Shown here in pieces: positions 54,882 to 63,032 of a DNA stretch of 64,000 bases. The stretch lies in assembly GCF_036077095.1 (NCBI RefSeq), contig NZ_CP107960.1, positions 186,001 to 250,000 of the forward strand. Direction: 5' to 3'. The notes under the pieces were generated by a model that was given only the letters and a program-made list of their open reading frames with translations, did no database searches and was not told the origin of the DNA. Source of the DNA: Streptomyces sp. NBC_00376. Lineage in GTDB: Bacteria > Actinomycetota > Actinomycetes > Streptomycetales > Streptomycetaceae. The position numbers were made by a program, and so were the translations under genes. Within the stretch, counting starts at the first letter, position 1. Every line of letters begins with the position of its first letter.

Positions 54882-57023
54882 TCAGGAATCGATGCGGAAC
54901 GAGTACAGACCGAGAGCGGTGAAGTACGCGTTGCGGCCGCTGATGTGGATCTCCGAGGAAATCCGTGCTTCGTCCTCGCTCCACGGCAAGGCGGACGGAT
55001 CCCTCAGCGGCACCTCCCAGCGAGGTTTTCCCGTACGGAAGTCGAGAGCCAGGAGCTTGCTCGGATGGGACCTCCCCGCGTAGACGGTGTCCCCGACGAC
55101 GGCGACTCCCTCGGTACCCGCACCGATCTCGCACCGCCAGCGCTGCTTGCCCGTCCTCGCGTCCAGGGCGTAGAGAAACCGGTCCTGACAGTGAACGTAG
55201 ACGGCGTTGCCCCGCACGTGGACGTCATTGATGGTGCCCCCGAGCCGGCGCTTCCAGCGCTGCCGGCCCGACGCGGTTTCCAGGGCGTGCACCCAGTGCT
55301 CCTCAGTGCCCAGGCAGACCGTACCGCCGTGGACGGCGGGCGAGCCGGTGGTCGTGTCGCCGGTGCCGGAGAATTTCCATCGGGGCCTGCCCGTGGAGCC
55401 CTCCACGGCGTGCAGCACGCCATTGTTGGTCATGGCGAAAACGGTGCCTGCCGCGACGGGTGTCCGGCCCGTGGGCATGCCCTCCCCCGTCTGGAAGCGC
55501 CAGCGGTGGCGGCCGGTGGCGGGGTCGAAGCCGTACAGGTAGCCGTCTGTGGCGCGGGCGTAAACGAGTTTGTCGCCCGCCGCCACTGAGACCCCTCCGA
55601 GACTGGCCAGCTGTACGGACCAGCGGCGGCTGCCGGTGGCGACATCGACCGCATGGAGTTTGCCCTCCGCGCTCGCCGCGAAGACCGTGCCACCGAGGAC
55701 CGCGGGTTGGTCGGCCATGCGGCTCTCCGCGGTGTAGGACCACCGTTGGCGGCCGGTGGCCGCGTCGACCGCGTACAGGTTGCTGTTCTTGTAACTCCCG
55801 AGATAGAGCGTGCCACCCGACATCGTCGCGTTGCCCATCTCGCTCCCCGGTGCGAAGCGCCAGTTCTGCCGCGGGTCCGGCTGCTCCTCCTGGAGGACTC
55901 CGGCCAATGTGTAGGCCCCGGCTCCGGTCGCCGACAACGCCGCGAGGCCGAGCAGCAGCTTTCGGCGGGGCAGCCGCCGGCGACCGGAGCCCGTCGGCGG
56001 AGAAAAGCCCTGCCTGAACGACGGGTCCGGCCGAGAACCCCGCTGCGACGACGGTTGCGGTCGCGACACCGGCGGCGCGGGCCGTGCTGCGGTACGGGTC
56101 CGGGCGCCGTGCAGCGGATCGGCGGCCGGGTCCACCACCGTCGGCTCATACCTGACCTGCTCGACTGCCTCCCTGGTCCGGCGGGCGATCTCCGCGGCGA
56201 GCGCGGGCGGCGGCCAAGGCGGCGCACCGCCGGGCAGACCGGCCAGAGCGGTCTCCAGCCCTGCCGGTGTGGGGCGTTCGGCGGGGTCCCGGGCCAGACA
56301 GGCGCGCAGCAGATCGGCCACGGGCGGATCGATACCCGTCAGGTCCGGGTCCTCGGACAGGACCCGGACATCGACGGCCGCCGGGTGGCCTGTGCCGTAC
56401 GGCGACTGCCCCGATGCCGCGAACGCCAGCACCGCGCCGAGCGCGAACACGTCGGAACGGGCGTCGAACCGGCCGTGCTGCAGGTACTCCGGAGCGATGT
56501 ATCCGGACGTACCGATGACACCGGTCCGGGTCAGCCGGGTGTCCTCGCAGGCGCGGGCGATCCCGAAGTCGATGATCACCGGGCCGTCGCCGCCCATCAT
56601 CACGTTGGACGGCTTGAGGTCACGGTGCACCAGCCCGGACACATGTATCCGCCGCAGGGCCGCCGCCATGAGAAGACCGAGCCGGCGCACTTCCAGCGGC
56701 CCGTACGCACGGACGGCCTCGCCCAGTGAAGGGCCGGGGACGAACTCGGTAGCCAGCCACGGCGGATTCTCGTCCACCCCGTCGGACAGCACCGACGCGA
56801 TTCCGGGGCCGGAGACCCGTGCCGAGGCCCGCGCCTCGTGGGCGAACCTGCGCCGGAACTGCCGGTCCTCGGCGTACTCGGGGCGGATCACCTTCACGGC
56901 CGCGAGACCGTGGGCGCTCCCCGTTCCGCCGACGCCGAGATACACCAAACCCATTCCGCCGCCGCCGAGCCTGCGCAGCACCGTGTACGGACCGATGTGT
57001 TGTGGATCCATATGCCCGGTCAT
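54882..57023 (-). CDS. Ser/Thr protein kinase with C-terminal PQQ-type beta-propeller
   Basis: The likely start is the ATG at 57023 (G-run upstream); 57041 is an in-frame alternative. The kinase domain spans about 10-265: LGGGGMGLVYLG glycine loop, VKVIRPEY Lys, HRDLKPSNVMM catalytic loop and DFGIARACEDT. A Pro-rich linker and one membrane helix (KLLLGLAALSATGAGAYTLA) follow. The extracytoplasmic domain carries seven or so repeats of the type YAVDAATGRQRWSY, a PQQ-like propeller that probably senses a ligand or cell-wall component. It is single, without a paired phosphatase. Confidence 0.92.
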   Translation of the reverse strand: MTGHMDPQHIGPYTVLRRLGGGGMGLVYLGVGGTGSAHGLAAVKVIRPEYAEDRQFRRRFAHEARASARVSGPGIASVLSDGVDENPPWLATEFVPGPSLGEAVRAYGPLEVRRLGLLMAAALRRIHVSGLVHRDLKPSNVMMGGDGPVIIDFGIARACEDTRLTRTGVIGTSGYIAPEYLQHGRFDARSDVFALGAVLAFAASGQSPYGTGHPAAVDVRVLSEDPDLTGIDPPVADLLRACLARDPAERPTPAGLETALAGLPGGAPPWPPPALAAEIARRTREAVEQVRYEPTVVDPAADPLHGARTRTAARPAPPVSRPQPSSQRGSRPDPSFRQGFSPPTGSGRRRLPRRKLLLGLAALSATGAGAYTLAGVLQEEQPDPRQNWRFAPGSEMGNATMSGGTLYLGSYKNSNLYAVDAATGRQRWSYTAESRMADQPAVLGGTVFAASAEGKLHAVDVATGSRRWSVQLASLGGVSVAAGDKLVYARATDGYLYGFDPATGRHRWRFQTGEGMPTGRTPVAAGTVFAMTNNGVLHAVEGSTGRPRWKFSGTGDTTTGSPAVHGGTVCLGTEEHWVHALETASGRQRWKRRLGGTINDVHVRGNAVYVHCQDRFLYALDARTGKQRWRCEIGAGTEGVAVVGDTVYAGRSHPSKLLALDFRTGKPRWEVPLRDPSALPWSEDEARISSEIHISGRNAYFTALGLYSFRIDS

Positions 57024-57445
57024 CACCGACCCGCCCCCCATGCATCACAGATGACTCTATGTCACACCGCTTCATGCCCACCAGGTTTCCGTGCAACCGG
57101 CGACGGGAGACGACCCCTGCCACCGCGGTGCTGTCGGTGTGGGTGGTCAGGTTCGCAGGTAGGTGAGTACGGCGAGGACTCGGCGGTGTCCGTCGGTGGT
57201 ACTCCCTGGCGACGGCGCGCCCGTCCGCTGAGATGGGGCCGGGCTGGCAGGCTGCGCTTGTGGCCCTCGACATGCCTGGACGCCGGTTGGGCCGAAACCA
57301 CCCCCGCGCAGACCAGGGAGGCTGCCGTTCTCCAGTGCTGGCGGCCTCGGAACCGGCCCCATCTCGTCGAACTCTAAACGCGGGGTCTGACAAGGACCGC
57401 TTGAACCAAGCTCAGGCTGCGTCTTCTCGCTCTCGTTCGATTTCA

Positions 57446-57760
57446 AGTCCTTGTGTCCATGAACACGCTTGTGTTCGTTGCTCGCTCCTCCGGCCAGACC
57501 CGGCCCAGCGCGGCCGGTTGGAGGAAATCCGCGACAACCTCGCCGCCCGCATCGCGGAGGCCGAGCGCGAAGGCTGGCTCGGCGAGGTCGAAGGACTCCG
57601 CGTCAGTCTCGCCGGCGCCGAGGACAAGCTCGCCCAAATCAACCGCAGGCCCCGCAACGGCACTGCCGTCGACCTTGGCCTGCCTACCCTCCGAGACCAA
57701 CAGGGAAAGCGCCATGACCTCCCAATCGACGATAATTCATCGAAAGGGTCAGCCCTCTGA
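57446..57760 (+). pseudogene. Large tyrosine recombinase C-terminal relic 1
   Basis: CVHEHACVRCSLLRPDPAQR, LEEIRDNLAARIAEAEREGW and LGEVEGLRVSLAGAEDKLAQ match the zinc-like Cys cluster and coiled-coil at the end of large streptomycete site-specific integrases. The catalytic domain is absent. It ends one base from the DUF2625 stop. Confidence 0.6.
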
Positions 57761-57761
57761 A

Positions 57762-58490
57762 CTACACCGCACCAAGGAATCCCGGATCGACCGGGCCCAT
57801 CTGCTGGGCGAAGTCAGCGGCGACACCGAGGACTTCACGCATCGGCACGGCGCGTCGACTGGTGGCCGCAAGATCCGCTTGAGCCTCCTGCGACCACAAG
57901 AACGGAATCACCGAGATGCCCTGCGAGAAGGACAACGAGGCCGCCTCTTCACGCCAGCCCGGCCAGCGCAGCCCTTCATAGAACTTCTCCAGCCGTCCGG
58001 ACAGCATCCAGGAGATCCATACCGAGTGACCCATCTCCATCGCTTCCCACTCCAACGTGTCAGGGGCGAAGTAGGTCATCTGTCCTGGGACACCGGGACG
58101 ACCCGCCACTTCCGGATCGTGGCCGTTCAGCGCGAACACCCCGCCCAACACGTCGTGGCCGACGACCAGGCCCTTCGCCAGATGCCAGGCAGGATCGAAA
58201 TTGGCGGGGAACGCATTGACCTGGGCAAGGCTTGGCAGACTGCCGTCGTCTTCGCCCGACCCGCCGCCGAACACACGCACCCATCCGTCATCGAGGACCA
58301 GGCCGCCGCTGTTCAACGCCACGGCGCCGAGCACCGATCGCGCCGTGACTTGCATCTGCAGCAGGCACCGACGGCTCTCGCCCCGGTCAACGGGCAGCGC
58401 CTTTATCGGAACAGTGCTGGCCGCGAACAGCTCCTGCAGCTCGGGCCAGGCCGGGTCGTCCACGTTGATCAGCTCATCAGTTCCACGCAC
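57762..58490 (-). CDS. DUF2625 family protein
   Basis: From the GTG at 58490 the protein has 242 residues. ELINVDDPAWPELQELFAAS, QVTARSVLGAVALNSGGLVL, DDGWVRVFGGGSGEDD and VGHDVLGGVFALNGHDPEVA are characteristic of DUF2625 (YpfJ-like, function unknown). The end keeps SRRAVPMREVLGV. It appears intact. The ribosome binding site is weak. It is sandwiched between two recombinase relics on the other strand. Confidence 0.8.
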   Translation of the reverse strand: MRGTDELINVDDPAWPELQELFAASTVPIKALPVDRGESRRCLLQMQVTARSVLGAVALNSGGLVLDDGWVRVFGGGSGEDDGSLPSLAQVNAFPANFDPAWHLAKGLVVGHDVLGGVFALNGHDPEVAGRPGVPGQMTYFAPDTLEWEAMEMGHSVWISWMLSGRLEKFYEGLRWPGWREEAASLSFSQGISVIPFLWSQEAQADLAATSRRAVPMREVLGVAADFAQQMGPVDPGFLGAV

Positions 58491-58580
58491 CCGATGATGA
58501 TCCCAGTGCTGCCCGACGTCTCCGACGCCAGGTCCGAGGGGCAGATTCCCATGGACGGAGGGCGACGCAGGCTCCCGAAG

Positions 58581-58841
58581 TTCAGAGAAGCATGCATCCG
58601 CTGCCCCGTTCTCCAGATCGACCCACGCCGGCGATCCCGACTGATCGAGATCATCCAGAACCTCCGCGATCGTGTCCGCGAGGCCCGTGCCAACGGCTGG
58701 CTCGGTGAAGTCGAAGGACTCCAGGTCAGCCTCGACGCCGCCAACGCCAAGCTGCACAGCCTCAAGCGCACCCCCGCCGACGGCCGGCCACAGCTGGTCG
58801 ACCTCGGCATGCCCCTCTTCACCGACCCTCCAAGTCCCTGA
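58581..58841 (+). pseudogene. Large tyrosine recombinase C-terminal relic 2
   Basis: CIRCPVLQIDPRRRSRLIEI and NGWLGEVEGLQVSLDAANAK parallel relic 1 (LGEVEGLRVSLAGAEDK). The two are homologous but diverged, so they come from different integrase genes or an old duplication. Only the C-terminus remains. Confidence 0.6.
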
Positions 58842-58980
58842 CGTATGCGACGGTACGGGCCTTGAGGTTCAGCCCACGGAACTTCAGTTGCGCGTGGCGT
58901 TGGGACGCCGCAGAGGCTGGCTGGGGCAGTGAACACCAGCAGTGCCCCACCTGCCCGGAACGCCGCACCGCAGCGTCTTC

Positions 58981-59766
58981 CTACCGTGTTCCGGCCGCAC
59001 CCCGTGCTGGGTTTACGCGCTCAAGCTTGGTCCAGCCTCGCTTCGTCAGCAGCGCGATCAGCCGACGGGCCGGCGGCAGGGTGTCGAACACATATGTATC
59101 CAGCAGCTCGGCGAACGGCGGCTCGATGCCGGTGTCGTCGACGTAGAACTCGCCCTGCTCGTTGGCCATCTGCGTGATGTAGGCGGCCAGCTTGTCGGCC
59201 AGCTCGACCAGCCGTGGGTCGTCGTCGGTACGGTCGAGAGCCTGGCTCAGGGTGAGATAGAAGTCGATGACCCGCGGGTCGGCGATCTGCTCTCGCTTAC
59301 GTGCCATCCACTCCGGGACTCGCTCGGGTGAACGCGCTGCCAGCGGGATCCAGCCGTCGCGCTCGACCTGGACAATCCGTTCGTCGACCCCGAGCGCCCG
59401 CAGCCGGTCAAGGTAATCGACTACCTCCTGGGGCAGTGCCAGGCTGTCCCCGGCGGCGAGGCGGGCGATCCGCTCGCGGTGCCGCTGCCGCTCCCGGATC
59501 TCCGCCCGCAGCCGCTTGTCGATATCTGCCACTGCCGCGGCGAACTCCTCCTCGTCGGCCTGCAGCAGCTCCCGCACGCGCGCCAGAGGGACCCCGGCCT
59601 CGGCGAGGGTCCGGATCTTGGTCAACTCGAACACGGCGCCGGCGCCGTACCTCCGATAGCCGGAGTGGTCCCGCTCCGGCTCCGGCAGCAGCCCCTTGGC
59701 GTGATAGTGCCGCACCGCGCGCACAGTCACTCCGGCATACGACGCCAGCTCGCCGATGGTCAGCAT
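58981..59766 (-). CDS. MerR-family (TipA-like) regulator
   Basis: The protein has 261 residues. The MerR winged helix is complete (LTIGELASYAGVTVRAVRHY HAKGLLPEP). A coiled-coil dimerisation helix and an effector domain of about 140 residues follow, of the kind seen in drug-binding MerR regulators. AGGAG lies ten bases before the ATG at 59766. It is the last gene after the ABC permease (12-base gap), so it is probably autoregulated together with the efflux genes. Confidence 0.88.
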   Translation of the reverse strand: MLTIGELASYAGVTVRAVRHYHAKGLLPEPERDHSGYRRYGAGAVFELTKIRTLAEAGVPLARVRELLQADEEEFAAAVADIDKRLRAEIRERQRHRERIARLAAGDSLALPQEVVDYLDRLRALGVDERIVQVERDGWIPLAARSPERVPEWMARKREQIADPRVIDFYLTLSQALDRTDDDPRLVELADKLAAYITQMANEQGEFYVDDTGIEPPFAELLDTYVFDTLPPARRLIALLTKRGWTKLERVNPARGAAGTR

Positions 59767-59778
59767 CGCACCAGTCTC

Positions 59779-60573
59779 CTAGTTCGCAGCTCGGGTCCGG
59801 TAGAGACGCCGTGACCAGAGGTAGCCGACCAGTCCGATCACCACGCACCAGCCGATGGCCCAGAGCACGTCCGAACCATCGGGCGAGCCGACCAGCAGAC
59901 CGCGGTAGGCGTCGATGATCGGAGTGAACGGCTGGTTCTCCGCGAACCACCGCAGCCCGGTCGGCATCGACTCGACCGGCACGAACCCGCTGCCCACGAA
60001 CGGCAGCATGATGAAGATCATCGGCCAGTTGCTCGCGGCCTCCGGGTTCGGACTGGCCAGCCCCAGCGCCACGGTGAACCAGGTCATCGCGAACGACAAC
60101 AGCGCGAGCAGAGCGATCAGGTCCAACCACTGCATCGCCGAGGCGTCGGTCTGCAGACCGAGCAGGAACGCGACGCCGAATACCGTTGCGAGTGCCAGTG
60201 CAGTCTGGACCATCGCGCCCAGGACGTGGCCGGTCAGCACCGAGACCTTGGCGATGGCCATGGTCCGGAACCGGTCGATGATCCCGCCTGTCATGTCGGT
60301 GGCGACCGAGACGGCCGTGCTGATGGACACGCTCGCCACCGCCATCACCAAGATCCCGGGAGTGATGAACGTCAGGTAGTCGCCGCGGTCCCCCGCCGGG
60401 GCTCCAGGCAGACCGGCGCCCATCGTGCCGCCGAAGACGTAGACGAACAACAGTAGGAACAGCAGCGGCAGGCCGATCAGCATCAGCGTTTGCGACGGGT
60501 ACCGGGCCATGTGCTTCAGGTTGCGGCGCAGCATGGTCACTGAATCGCGGACGGCATACGTCGCGGTATTCAT
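59779..60573 (-). CDS. ABC-2 type efflux permease (DrrB-like)
   Basis: The protein has 264 residues with six membrane helices: LMLIGLPLLFLLLFVYVF, FITPGILVMAVASVSISTAV, GAMVQTALALATVFGVAFLL, LIALLALLSFAMTWFTVALG, MIFIMLPFVGSGFVPVESMP and VLWAIGWCVVIGLVGYLW. The FGGTMG and ATDMTGGIIDRFRTM loops are typical of DrrB-type drug exporters. The ATG overlaps the ATPase stop (ATGA). Its partner ATPase is interrupted by a stop codon. Confidence 0.88.
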   Translation of the reverse strand: MNTATYAVRDSVTMLRRNLKHMARYPSQTLMLIGLPLLFLLLFVYVFGGTMGAGLPGAPAGDRGDYLTFITPGILVMAVASVSISTAVSVATDMTGGIIDRFRTMAIAKVSVLTGHVLGAMVQTALALATVFGVAFLLGLQTDASAMQWLDLIALLALLSFAMTWFTVALGLASPNPEAASNWPMIFIMLPFVGSGFVPVESMPTGLRWFAENQPFTPIIDAYRGLLVGSPDGSDVLWAIGWCVVIGLVGYLWSRRLYRTRAAN

Positions 60574-61526
60574 GCCGGCACCTCCTCGGGAGACTCGTCG
60601 GCGGTGGAGTGGTCGGTGAGAGCCAGGAACACGTCATCCAGGTCCGCGGTGTGCACGGCGAGCCCGGTGACCGCATCGTCGTCGACCTCGGCCAACAGCC
60701 GTCGCAGCGTGGTGAGGCTGCCGTCGTGCGGCAGGGTCAGGGTCAGCGCCGCGGCGTTCGGGCTCGCCTCGGGGAACTGGCGTGCCAACTCGGCCAGCCG
60801 TTCACGGTCGGCGGCCTGAAGCTCGACGTGACCGCCGGGAACCAGCCGCTTCAGCTCGGCCGCGGTGCCCTCGGCGACCAGTCGGCCGCCGTCGAGCACA
60901 CCGATCCGGTCGGCAAGCTGGTCGGCTTCCTCCAGGTACTGGGTGGTGAGGAAGACCGTGACCCCGTCGGCCACCAGCTCCCGCACGATCCCCCACAGGT
61001 CACGGCGGCTGCGCGGGTCGAGGCCGGTGGTCGGCTCGTCAAGAAAGATCAGCCGCGGCCCTGCCACCAGGGTCATCGTCAGGTCCAGCCGCCGCTTCAT
61101 ACCACCGGAGTACGTCACCGCGCGCCGGTCGGCGGCATCAACCAGGTGGAATCGCTCCAGCAGTTGCTCCACCACGCTCTTCGCATGGCGCCGGTCGAGG
61201 TGGCCGAGGTCGGCCATCAGCCGCAGATTCTCCCGCCCGGTCAGTAACTCGTCCACAGCGGAGAACTGCCCGGTCACTCCGATCGACGCACGCACCTGGT
61301 CTGCCTCGCGGCGTATGTCGTACCCGGCGACCCGAGCCTCACCGGCGTCTGCAGGCAGCTACGTGGACAGAATCCGGACTGTGGTGGTCTTGCCGGCCCC
61401 GTTGGGCCCGAGCAGGGCGTAGACAGTGCCCGCGGGGACGGCCAGGTCGACTCCAGCGACTACCTCATGGTCGCCGTACGACTTGCGTAGCCCGGCAATC
61501 TCGATCGCATTGGTTCTCGTTGTCAT
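60570..61526 (-). pseudogene. DrrA-like ABC ATPase with premature stop
   Basis: From the ATG at 61526 the frame reads through Walker A ([18 protein letters not shown]) to a TAG at codon 56 (61359-61361), where LLPADAGEARV is expected. The same frame then continues unbroken with TYSGGMKRRLDLTMTLV (signature), LIFLDEPTTGLDPRSRRDLW (Walker B) and the normal C-terminus at 60570. A single base change would restore 318 residues. Re-initiation inside would lose Walker A. Confidence 0.85.
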
Positions 61527-61854
61527 GCCCACCATGCTGAGAGGTTGCCCCTGCGTCAGGGTCAACTGTTGCGGTTATACGGCCTCGCAGCCCCGAGACG
61601 TCGGCCTCTGCCTCACACCGGCCGGTCGGCTGTCGTACGAGCGCGCCAAGTGCTTGGTTACGCGCCGCCAAGAAGAGCGCGGCGCGTCCTCAGCGGACAC
61701 GCTCGAACGTATCCCGGTATGCGCCGCTTCTGCGGTCGCGGAGGAAACAGGGTGGTGGGTGGCCTCGTTGAGCACCGACCGCAAGGGGCACCCTTCACGT
61801 CCGAGCCCAGTTCATTCGAGTGCCCGGCCTCGACCGGCTCGCCGTTGTACCCGG
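61527..61854. other. Intergenic stretch, nothing definite
   Basis: The left part holds the efflux operon promoter. A short LysR-like phrase (LTPAGRLSYERAK) on the plus strand is too short to call. Confidence 0.35.
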
Positions 61855-62979
61855 TCAAGCGCCAAGTACCTCGTCCGCGCTGCGGGGCTCCGTGCGCGGC
61901 TGCTGGTTGAGCTTGTGGCGCGCGATGGAGGAGTGCCGGTAGACCTCCTTGCGGGCCCGCATGATGTCGCCCAGGGGTGCGTGCTCGGCAGTGACCCGCC
62001 ATGGGGTGAACGACAGTGAGTCCATCTTCTCCAGGTTCTGCGGGCCGGAGATGTCCTGCTGCGGCAGCCGCAGCTTCGCCACGGTGACGGACGGCGAGAG
62101 CAGTTCGGGCCACTCCACGGTGGTGTCCTCCACCGGCATGCGTTCCAGGTCGGTGCAGAGCTGGACCTGGATGTCGAAGGCGTAGGGCCGTTCTTGCAGT
62201 TCGGCTTGCAGAGCCGGCCGGAAGACCTCCTGCGCGGAGGTCGGGTCAATGGCTCGCCGGACCACCGCGGCGGAGGAGGACGGGTCGGGGGTGATGCGCA
62301 CCTTGGCGATGTAGTCGCCGTGCCTGACCGCACCCATCGTCCAGTAGCTCGACAGCAGCAGGTTCGCCGGAGGCGTCTTGGACAGGCGCAGGAAGGCCAG
62401 GAACTCGTCCCAGGCCCAGTTGTCCTGATCCAGCGTTCCCCTCCCGGTCACGAACTCGGTGAAGAAGCGATGTGCGCCGGGTCGGCCCTGGGAGAAGTAG
62501 GCCGGCGCGTTCAGGAACAGTTCCTGGATGAACAGGTAGTGCTCGACTGTATTGCAGAAGAAGACCGGTCCGTTGATGTTGGCGTAGTCGAATGTGCCCG
62601 TGTCCGGTTCGTCTTCCAGCAGGGTCGGGCCGGGGATGTCGAACATCTTCAGTGCCAGTCCGGTGGCGGCGCCCAGTCGTGCGTCGGCTCCGGCGTGGGG
62701 CGAGCCGTTGGAGAAGCGGATGAGTGCATCGTGGGTTCCCGGTGTCGCGTAGATGCCTTGGGCGTACTCGGGGGGAAGCCCGTCCAGGATCTCCACTTCC
62801 CCTCGGACCAGCCCGTAGCCCTTGGCGTGGGCGTCGCGAAGGGCCCGTCCGGTGCCACCGGCCTTGACTGACTCGGTGATGTAGCTCTCGGTCTTCTCGA
62901 TCACCGTCTGGACGTTGCGGTCGAAGTGCGGGTCGTCGTTTTCGACGTCCGGCGTGTAGGGGACGAACTGTGCTGCCAT
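61855..62979 (-). CDS. Catalase-family (haem) protein
   Basis: The protein has 374 residues, shorter than classical catalases (about 480) and like the small SrpA-type catalase-related proteins. Visible segments are HAKGYGLVRGEVEILDGLPP, ALIRFSNGSPHAGADARLGA (catalase-like RFS), GLALKMFDIPG and FDYANINGPVFFCNTVEHYL. The start ATG at 62979 follows the DyP gene by 53 bases on the same strand, so the two form an operon with the peroxidase first. Confidence 0.8.
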   Translation of the reverse strand: MAAQFVPYTPDVENDDPHFDRNVQTVIEKTESYITESVKAGGTGRALRDAHAKGYGLVRGEVEILDGLPPEYAQGIYATPGTHDALIRFSNGSPHAGADARLGAATGLALKMFDIPGPTLLEDEPDTGTFDYANINGPVFFCNTVEHYLFIQELFLNAPAYFSQGRPGAHRFFTEFVTGRGTLDQDNWAWDEFLAFLRLSKTPPANLLLSSYWTMGAVRHGDYIAKVRITPDPSSSAAVVRRAIDPTSAQEVFRPALQAELQERPYAFDIQVQLCTDLERMPVEDTTVEWPELLSPSVTVAKLRLPQQDISGPQNLEKMDSLSFTPWRVTAEHAPLGDIMRARKEVYRHSSIARHKLNQQPRTEPRSADEVLGA

Positions 62980-63032
62980 GACTTCGACCTCTTCTCAAAG
63001 ACCGTGGTTGGTCTCGGGGGCAGGAAGTGCCG

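Noticed and set aside
61575..61720. LysR-family gene fragment
   Set aside because: Only a LTPAGR-like phrase matches, too short to support.
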